The notes beneath the pieces were generated by a model. That model worked only from the letters and a program-made list of their open reading frames with translations, was not told where the DNA came from and searched no databases. Below are positions 42,840 through 52,071 of a DNA stretch of 64,000 nucleotides, in pieces. Both the position numbers and the translations under genes were made by a program. Positions within the stretch are counted from its first letter, which is position 1. Each line of letters starts with the position of its first letter. Location: assembly GCF_006715285.1 (NCBI RefSeq), contig NZ_VFMX01000001.1, positions 2,046,001 to 2,110,000 on the forward strand. Direction: 5' to 3'. The DNA comes from Arthrobacter sp. SLBN-83. Lineage in GTDB: Bacteria > Actinomycetota > Actinomycetes > Actinomycetales > Micrococcaceae.

Positions 42840-43736
42840 GTGGCTTTGAACAAGATTGTGCTCTTTTACGGCTTTACCCCCATCGCCGATCCCGATGCGG
42901 TGCGGCTCTGGCAGCGCGCGCTGTGCGAGAAGCTGGGCCTGACCGGCCGCATCCTCATCTCCAAGGACGGGATCAACGCCACGGTGGGCGGGGAAATCCG
43001 CGCCGTTAAGCAGTACGTCAAAACCACCCGGGAATACCCCGGCTTCCGCGGCATCGACGTGAAGTGGTCCGACGGCGGCGCGGAGGACTTCCCGCGGCTC
43101 AGCGTCAAGGTGCGGGACGAGATCGTCTCCTTCGGTGCTCCCGGAGAACTCAAGGTGGACGCGGACGGAGTGGTCGGCGGCGGGAAGCACCTCAAGCCCG
43201 AGCAGCTGCACGAGCTCGTCGAGGCCCGGAAGCAGGACGGCGAGGACGTGGTCTTCTTCGACGGACGGAACGCGTTCGAAGCGCAAATTGGCCGGTTCAA
43301 GGACGCGGTGGTCCCGGACGTGGCCACCACCCATGACTTCATCAAGGAGCTGGACTCCGGCAAGTACGACGCCCTGAAGGACAAACCGGTGGTCACCTAC
43401 TGCACCGGAGGCATCCGCTGCGAGGTGCTCTCCAGCCTGATGGTGAACCGCGGCTTTAAAGAGGTGTACCAGCTGGACGGCGGCATCGTCCGGTACGGCG
43501 AAGCATTCAAGGACCAGGGACTTTGGGAAGGCTCGCTCTACGTCTTCGACAAGCGGATGCACCTGGAGTTCAGCGAGGACGCCAAGACCATCGGTGCGTG
43601 CGCCCGCTGCTCCGCACCCACCAACAAGTTCGAGAACTGCTCCAACCCCAGCTGCCGGACCCTGACGCTGTACTGCGCCGAGTGTGCGGCCAGCCCCGAA
43701 ACCCTCCGCTGCCCGGACGGCTGCGCAGCGGCGTAG
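42840..43736 (+). CDS. trhO: tRNA uridine(34) hydroxylase, rhodanese-like
   Basis: A 298-residue UPF0176/TrhO protein. It has an N-terminal ferredoxin-like domain ([26 protein letters not shown]) and a rhodanese domain with the active loop [10 protein letters not shown] (Cys188). The C-terminus has two CxxC pairs (CARC...; CAEC... with CPDGC) that may bind metal. TrhO hydroxylates U34 of tRNAs with prephenate-independent chemistry using oxygen. The GTG start gives the conserved [10 protein letters not shown] beginning. The gene converges on a lipoprotein gene with a 9-base gap. Confidence 0.93.
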   Translation: MALNKIVLFYGFTPIADPDAVRLWQRALCEKLGLTGRILISKDGINATVGGEIRAVKQYVKTTREYPGFRGIDVKWSDGGAEDFPRLSVKVRDEIVSFGAPGELKVDADGVVGGGKHLKPEQLHELVEARKQDGEDVVFFDGRNAFEAQIGRFKDAVVPDVATTHDFIKELDSGKYDALKDKPVVTYCTGGIRCEVLSSLMVNRGFKEVYQLDGGIVRYGEAFKDQGLWEGSLYVFDKRMHLEFSEDAKTIGACARCSAPTNKFENCSNPSCRTLTLYCAECAASPETLRCPDGCAAA

Positions 43737-43745
43737 CAGACGCGT

Positions 43746-44306
43746 TCAAAGCCGGCGCACGCGGAAGGCGTAGTTGGCAGGCGTCCTGGCCTCCACCCGG
43801 ACCGTGAGGACGCTGTCCGTTGACAGGTAGATGACGTTTTCGCGGTTGATGCCACACCGCAGGGCCAAGTCCACCAAGGTGAGGGTTTCGGTGCGCACCG
43901 TAAAGGTCACCCGGCGCTGGCTCCGGCAGGCGATGGCCAGGATGTAGGTTCCGGTCTCAAGTACCGGTGACGAAACATGCCGTACCTCCCCGGCGCCCAG
44001 GAGCCCGGCATCGGCCTGGACCACGGGACCGGCGCTCTCCGGCAGTGCCCGCGACACCCAGTCGCCAAGCTCGGCGTCGCTGACCGGGTCCTGCTGCAGC
44101 GGGTCGCGGGTGAAGGCCGGCGCCGGGGCGACGGTAGCGGTACCCTGCGCGCTTCCGGCGCGGTCGTCGTACGTATATTCACAGGCCGCCAGCGCACCTG
44201 CCGCAAGCACAAGTCCAAGGGCGACGGCGGCCGCCGGCTTCGGTGCCAGGGGCGCCCGTGCTGTCCCTCGGGTAAGGGGCGCGGAGTTTCTCCGCACGCT
44301 GGGCAT
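43746..44306 (-). CDS. Putative lipoprotein, paired with its neighbour
   Basis: A 186-residue secreted protein I do not recognise. A basic start, a hydrophobic stretch and the lipobox ALAAC (Cys42) point to lipid anchoring outside the membrane. The mature part has a short Ala/Pro linker and a beta-rich C-terminal domain with TYILAIACRSQRRVTFTVR and a second cysteine (ALRCG). The neighbouring lipoprotein has the same layout. It lies 50 bases downstream of that gene on the same strand. Confidence 0.8.
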   Translation of the reverse strand: MPSVRRNSAPLTRGTARAPLAPKPAAAVALGLVLAAGALAACEYTYDDRAGSAQGTATVAPAPAFTRDPLQQDPVSDAELGDWVSRALPESAGPVVQADAGLLGAGEVRHVSSPVLETGTYILAIACRSQRRVTFTVRTETLTLVDLALRCGINRENVIYLSTDSVLTVRVEARTPANYAFRVRRL

Positions 44307-44356
44307 AGTCCGACCTTATGCCCGCAACGGGCGGCGGGCCAGAGCCGGAGGAGGGG

Positions 44357-44854
44357 CTATTGCGCGGGCACCAGCCGGTAGGCGTAGAGCAGCGGAGCGT
44401 CCACGCTGGAGGTGCTGATTTCCACCCGTCCGGCGGCTGGAAGGGTGATCCTGGTGGATTCCTGCCGGCCATTGCACGCTGCCCCGGCTTCCGCCACGGC
44501 CTTGCCGTCCAGCGACACGGCGAAGAATGCCTTGCCCGTGCCGTCGCACACCGCCGCGAGGGTGTAGCTGCCGGCGGGCACCCTTGCGGCTTCCTGCACG
44601 ATGCGGTCCCGGTTGAGGATCTTCCCCGAGTCCTGCAGCACCACGTTGGCCGGAGATGATGGCAGGGCAGTAGCCCGCCACTTCGGAACGTCGGCATTTT
44701 CCACCGAGCTCACCGGCGAACATCCCGCCAGGGCCAGGCCGAGTACCGCGGCAGCCGCCGGCCCCCGCAGCCAGCGCCGGACACTCGAGCCTCCCATGGG
44801 GGCAAACGAGGCGGCCGTGCGGGCACACGGAACGGGGGAAAGGCGGGAAGGCAT
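44357..44854 (-). CDS. Putative lipoprotein, paired with its neighbour
   Basis: A 165-residue protein with the lipobox LALAGC (Cys45). The mature domain contains SYTLAAVCDGTGKAFFAVSLD and a matching second cysteine (AACNG), then a beta-strand pair ending LLYAYRLVPAQ. The pattern of strands and cysteines follows the downstream lipoprotein, so the two look like diverged duplicates. The ATG at 44854 is preceded by GGTGGAG; one 8 codons earlier is not. It is divergent from the methyltransferase gene with 43 bases between them. Confidence 0.8.
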   Translation of the reverse strand: MPSRLSPVPCARTAASFAPMGGSSVRRWLRGPAAAAVLGLALAGCSPVSSVENADVPKWRATALPSSPANVVLQDSGKILNRDRIVQEAARVPAGSYTLAAVCDGTGKAFFAVSLDGKAVAEAGAACNGRQESTRITLPAAGRVEISTSSVDAPLLYAYRLVPAQ

Positions 44855-44897
44855 GGCTCCACCGTACCCCGCAGCCATGCCGGACTAAACTTGAGCG

Positions 44898-46553
44898 GTG
44901 CCTAAATCCCCTTACGAGTTCACCGCCGGCAACACCCCCGACGCTCCCCGCAGCGACCTCCCCGGCCTGCTGGCCGCGCTTGCTGCGGACCTGCGCCGCC
45001 TGGACTACACGCTCGACGGCGTTGCCCGGCTCCTGGGCCCCACGGCCTCTGCGGCGTTGAACCGGGACCAGACCATTCCCGCACTGCTCGCTGCCGAGCA
45101 GGCTGTAAGGGAGGACAACCGCGTGGTGCCGCTTGCCGCCATCGTCCGCCTCTGGCTCCTCGCCGAGCCACAGGAGCGGGAAACGCTCGACGCTGCGCTG
45201 CCGGATACCGGCGTGGAAGGCCTCCTGGAACTGGGGCTGGTGCAGCCCGTCCCCGGCTCGGCGCTGCTCACTGCGAAGGCAGACCTGCGGCCGTACGGCT
45301 GGGACAAGAATGATGACGGCAGCGGCGGAGCGGAGCTGTGGGTTGCCAGCGACCTTGCCGCCCATCAGCAGGCGGGCGTGCTGAGGCACGACCACGTCCT
45401 GGGCATCGGGCAGGCGTCCACCACCTTGGTCCAGACCACCATCCGCCGCCACACCGAGCGCGCACTGGACCTGGGCACGGGCTGCGGCATCCAGGCCTTC
45501 CACCTGCTGCACCACTGCCAGCATGTCACCGCCACTGACATCTCCGAGCGGGCCCTGGCCTACGCGCGGTTCAACATCCTGCTGAATGCTGAGGCGCTTT
45601 CGGTGGACCCGGACCGGCTCGAGGACCGGGTGAGCCTGCGCCTGGGTTCCCTGTTGGAGCCGGTCGCGGGCGAGGAGTTCGGGCTGGTGGTCTCCAACCC
45701 GCCGTTCGTTATCACCCCGCGCAGCGCGGGCGAGGATGCCGCGGACCAGTTCACCTACCGCGACGGCGGCCTGCCGGGAGATGAGATTGTCGCGTCCCTG
45801 GTGGCGGACCTGCCCGGCATCCTGGCGCCCGGCGGCTGGGCCCAGATGCTGGGGAACTGGGAAGTCCCAGCGGATGACGCCTGGGACGAACGGCCCAGGT
45901 CCTGGGTGCAGCCGGGCACGGACGCCTGGTTCATCCAGCGCGAGCAGGTCAGCCCGGAACAATACGCCGAAACCTGGCTGCAGGACGCCTCGGAATCCCG
46001 CGACCGGCAGCACTACCGGGAGGCGTACGCGGCCTACCTTGCGGATTTCGCCTCCAGGAATGTGGCCGGGATCGGCTTCGGCATGGTGTGGCTGCGCCGC
46101 CCTGCCAGCGGCGTGCCGGCCGCCATCAGCCGCTTCGAGGAACTCACCTACCCCATCGAGCAGCCCATCGGCCCCCACCTGGGTGCCGCCGTCGACCGTT
46201 GTGACTGGCTCGCTGCGCATGATCTTGGCAACACGCACCTGCTGGTGGCGGACGACGTTACCGAGGAACGCCACCAGCGCCCCGGCGCCGAGCACCCAGG
46301 CGTGATCCTGCTCCGGCAGGGTGCCGGGCTGCGCCGCACGAACCTGATGAGCACCGAGCTGGCCGGGTTCGTGTCAGCGTGCGACGGCGACCTTACCGCC
46401 GGGCAGATTGCCGGCGCTTTGGAGGCCCTCCTGGGCGGGGGTTTTGCCGGCGAGGAAGCCTTCGACGCCGGGTCCTTCCAAGGTGCGCTGCTCGCGGACG
46501 TCGCCAATCTGGTCCGCGACGGCTTCCTCATCCCGGCCGGGATCCCTGCCTGA
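44898..46553 (+). CDS. SAM-dependent methyltransferase (PrmC/HemK-like core)
   Basis: A 551-residue protein with an N-terminal helical domain (1-150), a Rossmann methyltransferase core with LDLGTGCGIQAF (motif I), ATDISERALAYA, and the amide-methylating VVSNPPFVITP motif, and a C-terminal winged-helix-like domain (LTAGQIAGALEALLG). The NPPF motif is that of N5-glutamine or N6-adenine methylases such as PrmC, RsmC or RlmG, so the target may be a ribosomal component; I cannot say which. The GTG start follows the divergent lipoprotein gene closely. Confidence 0.88.
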   Translation: MPKSPYEFTAGNTPDAPRSDLPGLLAALAADLRRLDYTLDGVARLLGPTASAALNRDQTIPALLAAEQAVREDNRVVPLAAIVRLWLLAEPQERETLDAALPDTGVEGLLELGLVQPVPGSALLTAKADLRPYGWDKNDDGSGGAELWVASDLAAHQQAGVLRHDHVLGIGQASTTLVQTTIRRHTERALDLGTGCGIQAFHLLHHCQHVTATDISERALAYARFNILLNAEALSVDPDRLEDRVSLRLGSLLEPVAGEEFGLVVSNPPFVITPRSAGEDAADQFTYRDGGLPGDEIVASLVADLPGILAPGGWAQMLGNWEVPADDAWDERPRSWVQPGTDAWFIQREQVSPEQYAETWLQDASESRDRQHYREAYAAYLADFASRNVAGIGFGMVWLRRPASGVPAAISRFEELTYPIEQPIGPHLGAAVDRCDWLAAHDLGNTHLLVADDVTEERHQRPGAEHPGVILLRQGAGLRRTNLMSTELAGFVSACDGDLTAGQIAGALEALLGGGFAGEEAFDAGSFQGALLADVANLVRDGFLIPAGIPA

Positions 46554-46682
46554 CGGGACGCCCCCGTAAGCCCGCAATGGAGCCCCGTCTTTTCCACATG
46601 AATGCGCACGATTCCCCAAAATATGGTGAACTAGGCGAACATGGGCTCATCTGCCCCAGCAACCTTTTTCTGTAGGAGCACC

Positions 46683-49409
46683 GTGCCAAGCAAGGCCAAA
46701 ACCGGCAAGAAACTCGTGATCGTGGAGTCTCCGGCCAAGAGCAAGACCATCGCCAAGTACCTGGGCGAGGGCTTCATCGTGGAGGCCTCCATCGGTCACA
46801 TCCGGGACCTGCCGCAGCCGTCCGAACTGCCTGCAGAGCTGAAAAAGACCTCGGTGGGCAAGTTCGCCGTCGACATTGACCACGACTTCAAGCCCTACTA
46901 CGTGGTGTCCCCGGACAAGAAGAAAAAGGTCACCGAGCTCAAGGCCGCCCTCAAGGACGCCGACGAACTTTATCTCGCAACAGATGGGGACCGCGAGGGC
47001 GAAGCCATCGCGTGGCACCTGCTGGAAGTACTCAAGCCCAAGGTCCCGGTGTACCGGATGACGTTCGGCGAAATCACCAAGGAAGCCATCCAGCGCGCCA
47101 TGGGCAACCTGCGCGACGTGGACCAGGACCTGGTGGACGCCCAGGAAACCCGCCGCGTCCTGGACCGCCTCTACGGCTACGAGATCTCGCCCGTGCTGTG
47201 GCGCAAGGTGGCCCGCGGCCTCTCCGCCGGGCGCGTGCAGTCCGTGGTCACCCGCATGGTGGTGGACCGCGAACGCGAGCGGATGGCCTTCAAGGCTGCC
47301 TCCTACTGGGACCTGACCGGCCAGTTCGGCGCGGAATCCGGCTCCTTCAAGGCCAAGCTTGCCGCCGTGGACGGCGCCAAGGTGGCGACGGGCCGCGACT
47401 TCAACGACAACGGTGAGCTCACCTCCCGGAACGTGGCCCACCTCAACGAGGAACTGGCAACGTCCCTGGCGGCCGGACTGCAGAACGCGGACTTCCGCGT
47501 CCGCTCAGTGGACACCAAGCCGTACACGCGCCGTCCCGCTGCCCCGTTCACCACCTCCACGCTCCAGCAGGAGGCCGGCCGCAAGCTGCGCTTCTCCTCG
47601 AAGAGCACCATGCAGATCGCCCAGCGGCTGTATGAAAACGGCTACATCACCTATATGCGTACCGACTCCTCGGCGCTGAGTGACGAGGCCGTCACTGCCG
47701 CCCGCCGGCAGGCGTCCGAGCTGTACGGTCCGGAATACGTGCCGCAGTCCCCGCGTGTGTACTCGAACAAGGCCGCCAACGCGCAGGAAGCGCACGAGGC
47801 CATCCGTCCCGCCGGTGACTCCTTCCGCACGCCTGCCCAGGTGGCGAAACAGCTGTCCGGGGACGAGTTCCGCCTGTACGAACTCATCTGGAAGCGCACC
47901 GTCGCCTCCCAGATGGGCGATGCCAAGGGTTCGACGGCCACCATCCGCCTGGGTGCCGTGTCCACCGACGGGCGGGACGCCGAGTTCTCCGCCTCCGGCA
48001 CCGTGATCACGTTCCCCGGCTTCCTCGCCGCCTATGAGGAAGGCAAGGACGAGACCCGCGGCGACGACGACTCCGACGAAGCCCGCCGGCTGCCCAACGT
48101 GGCCAAGGACGACTCCCTCACCGCAACGGACATCCAGGCCGTGGGCCACGAGACCTCCCCGCCGCCGCGTTACACCGAAGCATCCCTCACCGCGGAACTG
48201 GAGAAGAAGGGCATCGGCCGCCCGTCCACCTACGCTTCCACCATTTCCACCATCCAGGACCGCGGCTACGTCCGGAAACAGGGCTCGGCCCTGGTACCCA
48301 GCTGGATCGCCTTCTCGGTTATCCGCCTGCTGGAGCAGCACTTCTCCGACTACGTGGATTACGAGTTCACCGCCGACATGGAAGGCGACCTGGACAAGAT
48401 CGCCAACGGCCAGGAAGCCGGGGCCTCCTGGCTGCGGCACTTCTACTTCGGCGAGGATTCAGACCCCGGCCTGTTGAGTATCGTCAACAACCTGGGCGAG
48501 ATCGACGCCAGGGAAATCAACTCAATCCCCATCACGGACGAGATCACGCTTCGGGTGGGCAAGTTCGGCCCGTACCTGGAAAGCTCGGCCGCCGTGGTGG
48601 ACCCGAAGACCGGCGAAATCGTGGAATCGGCCCGCGCCAACGTTCCTGAGGACCTGGCGCCCGACGAGCTGACCGCTGCCAAGGCCATCGAGCTGATGGA
48701 GACGGCGGCGCCGGAGGAGCGCGTGCTCGGCACCGATCCGCACACGGGCCACACGGTGGTGGCCAAGAATGGCCGCTACGGCGCTTACGTCACCGAGATC
48801 ATTCCCGAGATGACGGATGACGAACTGGCCAAGCAGCCTGTGGAGTACTACAAGAACGGCAAGCCCAAGCCGCCCAAGAAGCCGGTCAAGGCCAAGCCGC
48901 GCACGGGCTCGCTGTTCAAGTCCATGACTGTCGAGTCCGTGACCCTGGACGAGGCACTGCAGCTCATGAGCCTTCCCCGTGCACTGGGGGAGGACGCCGA
49001 AGGCAACCTCATCACGGTCCAGAACGGCCGGTTCGGCCCGTATCTGAAGAAGGGCACCGACTCCCGTTCCATCGGCTCCGAAGAGGAAATCTTCACCATC
49101 ACCCTGGAACAGGCCCTGGAGATCTACTCCCAGCCCAAGCAGCGTGGTGCCCGTGCCGCGGTGCCGCCGCTGGCCGAGTTCGGCCCGGATCCGGTGTCGG
49201 AAAAGAACATCGTGGTGAAGGAGGGCCGGTTCGGGCCCTACATCACCGACGGCATCACCAACATCACGGTTCCCCGCGCCACCTCCCTTGAGGAGCTCAC
49301 GCGGGAGCAGGCAGTGGAGCTGCTGGCCGAGAAGCGCGCCAAGGGACCGGTCAAGCGCACCGCCACCCGCAAGGCGCCTGCCAAGAAGAAGGCAGCGGCC
49401 AAGAAGTAG
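46683..49409 (+). CDS. topA: DNA topoisomerase I
   Basis: Type IA topoisomerase (908 aa) that relaxes negative supercoils. The TOPRIM domain has LVIVESPAKSKTIAKYL (Glu15) and DGDREGEA (Asp101, Asp103); the active Tyr324 is in YITYMRTDSS. As in other actinobacteria the C-terminus has Topo_C repeats (GRFGPYL, GRFGPYI) instead of zinc fingers, and ends in a Lys-rich DNA-binding tail (TRKAPAKKKAAAKK). The GTG at 46683 with TAGGAG ahead is chosen over an ATG 14 codons upstream. A long hairpin follows 18 bases past the stop. Confidence 0.97.
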   Translation: MPSKAKTGKKLVIVESPAKSKTIAKYLGEGFIVEASIGHIRDLPQPSELPAELKKTSVGKFAVDIDHDFKPYYVVSPDKKKKVTELKAALKDADELYLATDGDREGEAIAWHLLEVLKPKVPVYRMTFGEITKEAIQRAMGNLRDVDQDLVDAQETRRVLDRLYGYEISPVLWRKVARGLSAGRVQSVVTRMVVDRERERMAFKAASYWDLTGQFGAESGSFKAKLAAVDGAKVATGRDFNDNGELTSRNVAHLNEELATSLAAGLQNADFRVRSVDTKPYTRRPAAPFTTSTLQQEAGRKLRFSSKSTMQIAQRLYENGYITYMRTDSSALSDEAVTAARRQASELYGPEYVPQSPRVYSNKAANAQEAHEAIRPAGDSFRTPAQVAKQLSGDEFRLYELIWKRTVASQMGDAKGSTATIRLGAVSTDGRDAEFSASGTVITFPGFLAAYEEGKDETRGDDDSDEARRLPNVAKDDSLTATDIQAVGHETSPPPRYTEASLTAELEKKGIGRPSTYASTISTIQDRGYVRKQGSALVPSWIAFSVIRLLEQHFSDYVDYEFTADMEGDLDKIANGQEAGASWLRHFYFGEDSDPGLLSIVNNLGEIDAREINSIPITDEITLRVGKFGPYLESSAAVVDPKTGEIVESARANVPEDLAPDELTAAKAIELMETAAPEERVLGTDPHTGHTVVAKNGRYGAYVTEIIPEMTDDELAKQPVEYYKNGKPKPPKKPVKAKPRTGSLFKSMTVESVTLDEALQLMSLPRALGEDAEGNLITVQNGRFGPYLKKGTDSRSIGSEEEIFTITLEQALEIYSQPKQRGARAAVPPLAEFGPDPVSEKNIVVKEGRFGPYITDGITNITVPRATSLEELTREQAVELLAEKRAKGPVKRTATRKAPAKKKAAAKK

Positions 49410-49426
49410 CGCTGGGATCGCCGAGT

Positions 49427-49484
49427 TCGCCGGAACGGTGCGGTCTCGCTGGAAAGAACCGGCGAGACCGCATTCTTCCGGCGA
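49427..49484 (+). terminator. Long hairpin after topA
   Basis: TCGCCGGAA (49427-49435) and TGCGGTCTCGC (49439-49449) pair with GCGAGACCGCA (49462-49472) and TTCCGGCGA (49476-49484), with a 3-by-3 internal loop and a 12-base end loop. It lacks a T-tract. It probably ends topA transcription. Confidence 0.65.
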
Positions 49485-49544
49485 TTTCGCGTTAAGACAG
49501 CGACTCTGTTTGCGGTGCAGGGCACAACGTGATCGGCTAGTTGT

Positions 49545-49964
49545 ATGACTGAACAGCAGGGAATCGACGACACCAATCCGCTCAACGACCTCGAGGAGAA
49601 GCTCTCCACCGGCGGGCAGCCTGATGCGAACCCCGTGGACGTCATCCTGTCGTTCCTCAACAGCGAGGTCTACATCATCAGCTCGGACACGGTGGAAGGC
49701 GTGGACTCCCAGGTGGAGCCGCTGGTCCTGGCCAACGCCGATGGCGACCCCGTCCTCGCCGTTTTCTCGCACCCCAGCAGGGTGGACCAGCAGTACCTGA
49801 AAGCGGCCCCGAACGTGCTGGGCACGCAGGGGGCAGCCATCATCGCCAACCTCGGCGATGAGCTGGGCATGGTGATCAACCCCGGAGCCGCCTACGGCTT
49901 CGAGATCAACCCCGAGGGCGTGGCCAACATCCGGCGCGACTTCAAGCGCGCTGACGAGCAATAA
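49545..49964 (+). CDS. SseB-family protein
   Basis: A 139-residue protein with an SseB N-terminal-type domain: FLNSEVYIISSDTVE, LVLANADGDPVLAVFSH and MVINPGAAYGFEINPEGV are the family strands. The role in actinobacteria is unknown; in enterobacteria SseB is linked to serine sensitivity. It is cytoplasmic and lies 7 bases before the Ppx/GppA gene. No clear ribosome binding site precedes the ATG. Confidence 0.82.
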   Translation: MTEQQGIDDTNPLNDLEEKLSTGGQPDANPVDVILSFLNSEVYIISSDTVEGVDSQVEPLVLANADGDPVLAVFSHPSRVDQQYLKAAPNVLGTQGAAIIANLGDELGMVINPGAAYGFEINPEGVANIRRDFKRADEQ

Positions 49965-49971
49965 TGTCCCC

Positions 49972-50961
49972 ATGCGTCTAGGCGTCCTCGATATTGGTTC
50001 CAATACTGTCCACCTGCTCCTGGTGGATGCCCACCCCGGCGCGCAGCCGGTCCCGTTCGCGTCCCACAAGCGGCCGCTGTCCCTGGTCCAGTACCTCGAA
50101 CCGGACGGCAGCATCAGCGACGAAGGCCAGCATGAGCTGACCGAGTTCGTGCTGGAAGCATGGGAATTCGCTGCCCGGCACAAGGCCGAGGACCTGCTGG
50201 CATTCTGTACGTCTGCCATCCGCGAGGCCACCAACGGCCCCGAGGTCCTGGCCCGGGTCAAGCACGAAACCACGGTGACCCTGCAGGAGCTCACAGGCAG
50301 CGAGGAAGCGTCCATGACGTTCTTCGCTGTCCGTCGCTGGCACGGGTGGGGTGCCGGCCCCATCCTGAACCTGGACATCGGCGGCGGTTCCTTCGAAATG
50401 GCCTTCGGCCAGGACGAGCTGCCCGAGGTGGCCACCTCCGTGCCGCTGGGTGCCAGCAGGCTTACCAGGGACTGGCTTGCCGACGATCCGCCGTCGGCAA
50501 AGAGCGTCAAGGAACTCCGCCGCTACATCAGGGCCACGCTCAAGCCTGCGGTCCGCGAGTTCGACGGCCTGGGCCGGGCAAACGTGGTGGCCGGTACGTC
50601 CAAGACCTTCCGTTCCCTGGCCCGGATCGCCGGTGCCGCCCCCAGCGCTGAAGGCCCCTACGTCAAACGCGAACTGCACGCCTCGGACCTGGGCATCTGG
50701 ACCCAGCGGATCTCGGCCATGAGCTCGGAAGACAGGCTGCATCTTCCCGGCGTGTCCGAGGCACGGGCCCACCAGCTGCTTGCCGGCGCTTTGGTGGCTG
50801 AGGCCGCCCTGGAGATGTTCAAGTTCAAGAAGCTGCGCATCTGCCCGTGGGCCCTGCGTGAAGGGCTCATCCTGCGGCGCCTGGACCAGCTGGTGTTTTC
50901 CGGCCCGCTCCAGCCGGCGCCCCACGTAGCCGCCGCGCAATCGGTGGACGCACCCGTCTAA
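49972..50961 (+). CDS. Ppx/GppA exopolyphosphatase-family protein
   Basis: A 329-residue ASKHA-fold phosphatase. The phosphate loops LGVLDIGSNTVHLLL (residues 3-17) and LNLDIGGGSFEMAFG (about 136-150) are intact, and FCTSAIREATNG follows the family. Members remove phosphate from polyphosphate or pppGpp. It has only the two N-terminal subdomains, the short form common in actinobacteria, where a second paralogue usually exists. It follows the SseB gene closely. Cytoplasmic. Confidence 0.9.
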   Translation: MRLGVLDIGSNTVHLLLVDAHPGAQPVPFASHKRPLSLVQYLEPDGSISDEGQHELTEFVLEAWEFAARHKAEDLLAFCTSAIREATNGPEVLARVKHETTVTLQELTGSEEASMTFFAVRRWHGWGAGPILNLDIGGGSFEMAFGQDELPEVATSVPLGASRLTRDWLADDPPSAKSVKELRRYIRATLKPAVREFDGLGRANVVAGTSKTFRSLARIAGAAPSAEGPYVKRELHASDLGIWTQRISAMSSEDRLHLPGVSEARAHQLLAGALVAEAALEMFKFKKLRICPWALREGLILRRLDQLVFSGPLQPAPHVAAAQSVDAPV

Positions 50962-51042
50962 GCGGCGGGCGCCTTGCTGCCTCCCGCCGTCGTACTCCCC
51001 GGCGAAGCCCTGGCTGTTGAAAGCCCGCGGTTAAAAGCGGAA

Positions 51043-51098
51043 GCACCGGGGCGGGCAACAGGAAAATGGGGGAAAACCTGTTGCCACGCCGCCGGTGC
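51043..51098 (+). terminator. Long hairpin downstream of the Ppx/GppA gene
   Basis: GCACCGG (51043-51049) and GGCAACAGG (51054-51062) pair with CCTGTTGCC (51077-51085) and CCGGTGC (51092-51098); the loop is AAAATGGGGGAAAA. It lies 82 bases after the stop, in the 276-base gap before proC that holds no gene. No T-tract follows. Confidence 0.6.
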
Positions 51099-51237
51099 CC
51101 TGGCAGGCATCCCCATGCCTGCCGCATCACTCGCACCCTCAATGAGGTAATAACTACGTTAGGACCGTAAGTTGTGTGCTGCCTGCGGTGAAGATGGGAG
51201 TTGCCTGTGAATGCATGCCTCCTGCAATGATGGAGGC

Positions 51238-52071
51238 ATGAGCAACCGAATCGCATTCCTTGGCTGTGGATCCATGAACGAAGCCATTCTTGGCGGCCTG
51301 CTGAAGGCAGGAACGGACCCCGGGGATGTGGTGGCCACCGTCCGCCGCGCTGAGCGTGCCTCGGAACTGGCCGAACGGTACCACGGCATCACTGCCATCG
51401 CGGGCGAGGAAGAGCCCGACAACAACAGGCAGGCCGCCAAGGGATCCGCCGTCGTCATCCTTGGCGTCAAGCCGGTGGGCATCGCGGACCTGGCCCGGGA
51501 AATCAGCCCCGCCCTGTCACCGGACACCGTGGTGGTCAGCGTGGCCGCGGCCGTGTCCATCGCCCAGCTTGAGGCCGCATTGCCGGCCGGGCAGCCGGTG
51601 ATCCGGACCATGCCCAACACCCCGGCAAAGCTGGGCCGTGGCGTCGTCTCCGTGTCGCCGGGAACGCACTGCACCCCCGAGCAGCTTCAGTTGGTCAAGG
51701 ACATCCTGAAGGGTGCCGGGACCGTCGTTGAGGTCCCTGAGGAGCAGGTGGATGCGCTCTCTGCCATCAGCGGATCCGGGCCGGCCTACGCCTTCTACCT
51801 TGCAGAAGCCATGGCCAACGCGGGCGAAAAGCTGGGCCTGGACCGTGAACTGTCCCTGCTGCTTGCGCGCGAAACGGTGGCTGGGGCAGGCCTCATGCTG
51901 GCCGAGCCCGGGGCAAACCCCGCAGCGTTGCGCAAGGCGGTCACCAGCCCCAACGGCACCACGGAACGCGCCATTGCCACCTTCGACGAACAGGGCATCC
52001 CGGCCATCATCGCCGCCGGCGCCAGGGCGGCCGCCGACCGCGCAGCCGAAATCACCAAGCAGCTCGGCTAG
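51238..52071 (+). CDS. proC: Pyrroline-5-carboxylate reductase
   Basis: Last enzyme of proline synthesis (277 aa), reducing pyrroline-5-carboxylate with NAD(P)H. The dinucleotide motif is IAFLGCGSMNEAILGG at 5-20, and the C-terminal signature region has SGSGPAYAFYLAEAM and TSPNGTTERAI. The ATG at 51238 gives the usual MSNRIAFLG start; GGAGG stands very close to it. An ATG 9 codons earlier is possible but would add residues atypical for the family. Its stop overlaps the ktrA stop on the other strand by 4 bases. Confidence 0.95.
   Translation: MSNRIAFLGCGSMNEAILGGLLKAGTDPGDVVATVRRAERASELAERYHGITAIAGEEEPDNNRQAAKGSAVVILGVKPVGIADLAREISPALSPDTVVVSVAAAVSIAQLEAALPAGQPVIRTMPNTPAKLGRGVVSVSPGTHCTPEQLQLVKDILKGAGTVVEVPEEQVDALSAISGSGPAYAFYLAEAMANAGEKLGLDRELSLLLARETVAGAGLMLAEPGANPAALRKAVTSPNGTTERAIATFDEQGIPAIIAAGARAAADRAAEITKQLG

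Noticed and set aside
42708..43562. N-terminal extension of the GNAT gene frame
   Set aside because: The frame stays open for 285 more codons but runs antisense to trhO; the GNAT family start fits the ATG at 42707.
44316..46295. 659-codon open frame on the minus strand
   Set aside because: Opposite the methyltransferase gene and in a different frame through a lipoprotein gene; no family resemblance.
48522..50510. 662-codon open frame on the minus strand
   Set aside because: It is opposite topA, the SseB gene and the Ppx/GppA gene, all well supported.
51152..51173. Dyad AACTACG / CGTAAGTT upstream of proC
   Set aside because: The halves differ by an inserted base and no matching site or regulator is seen.
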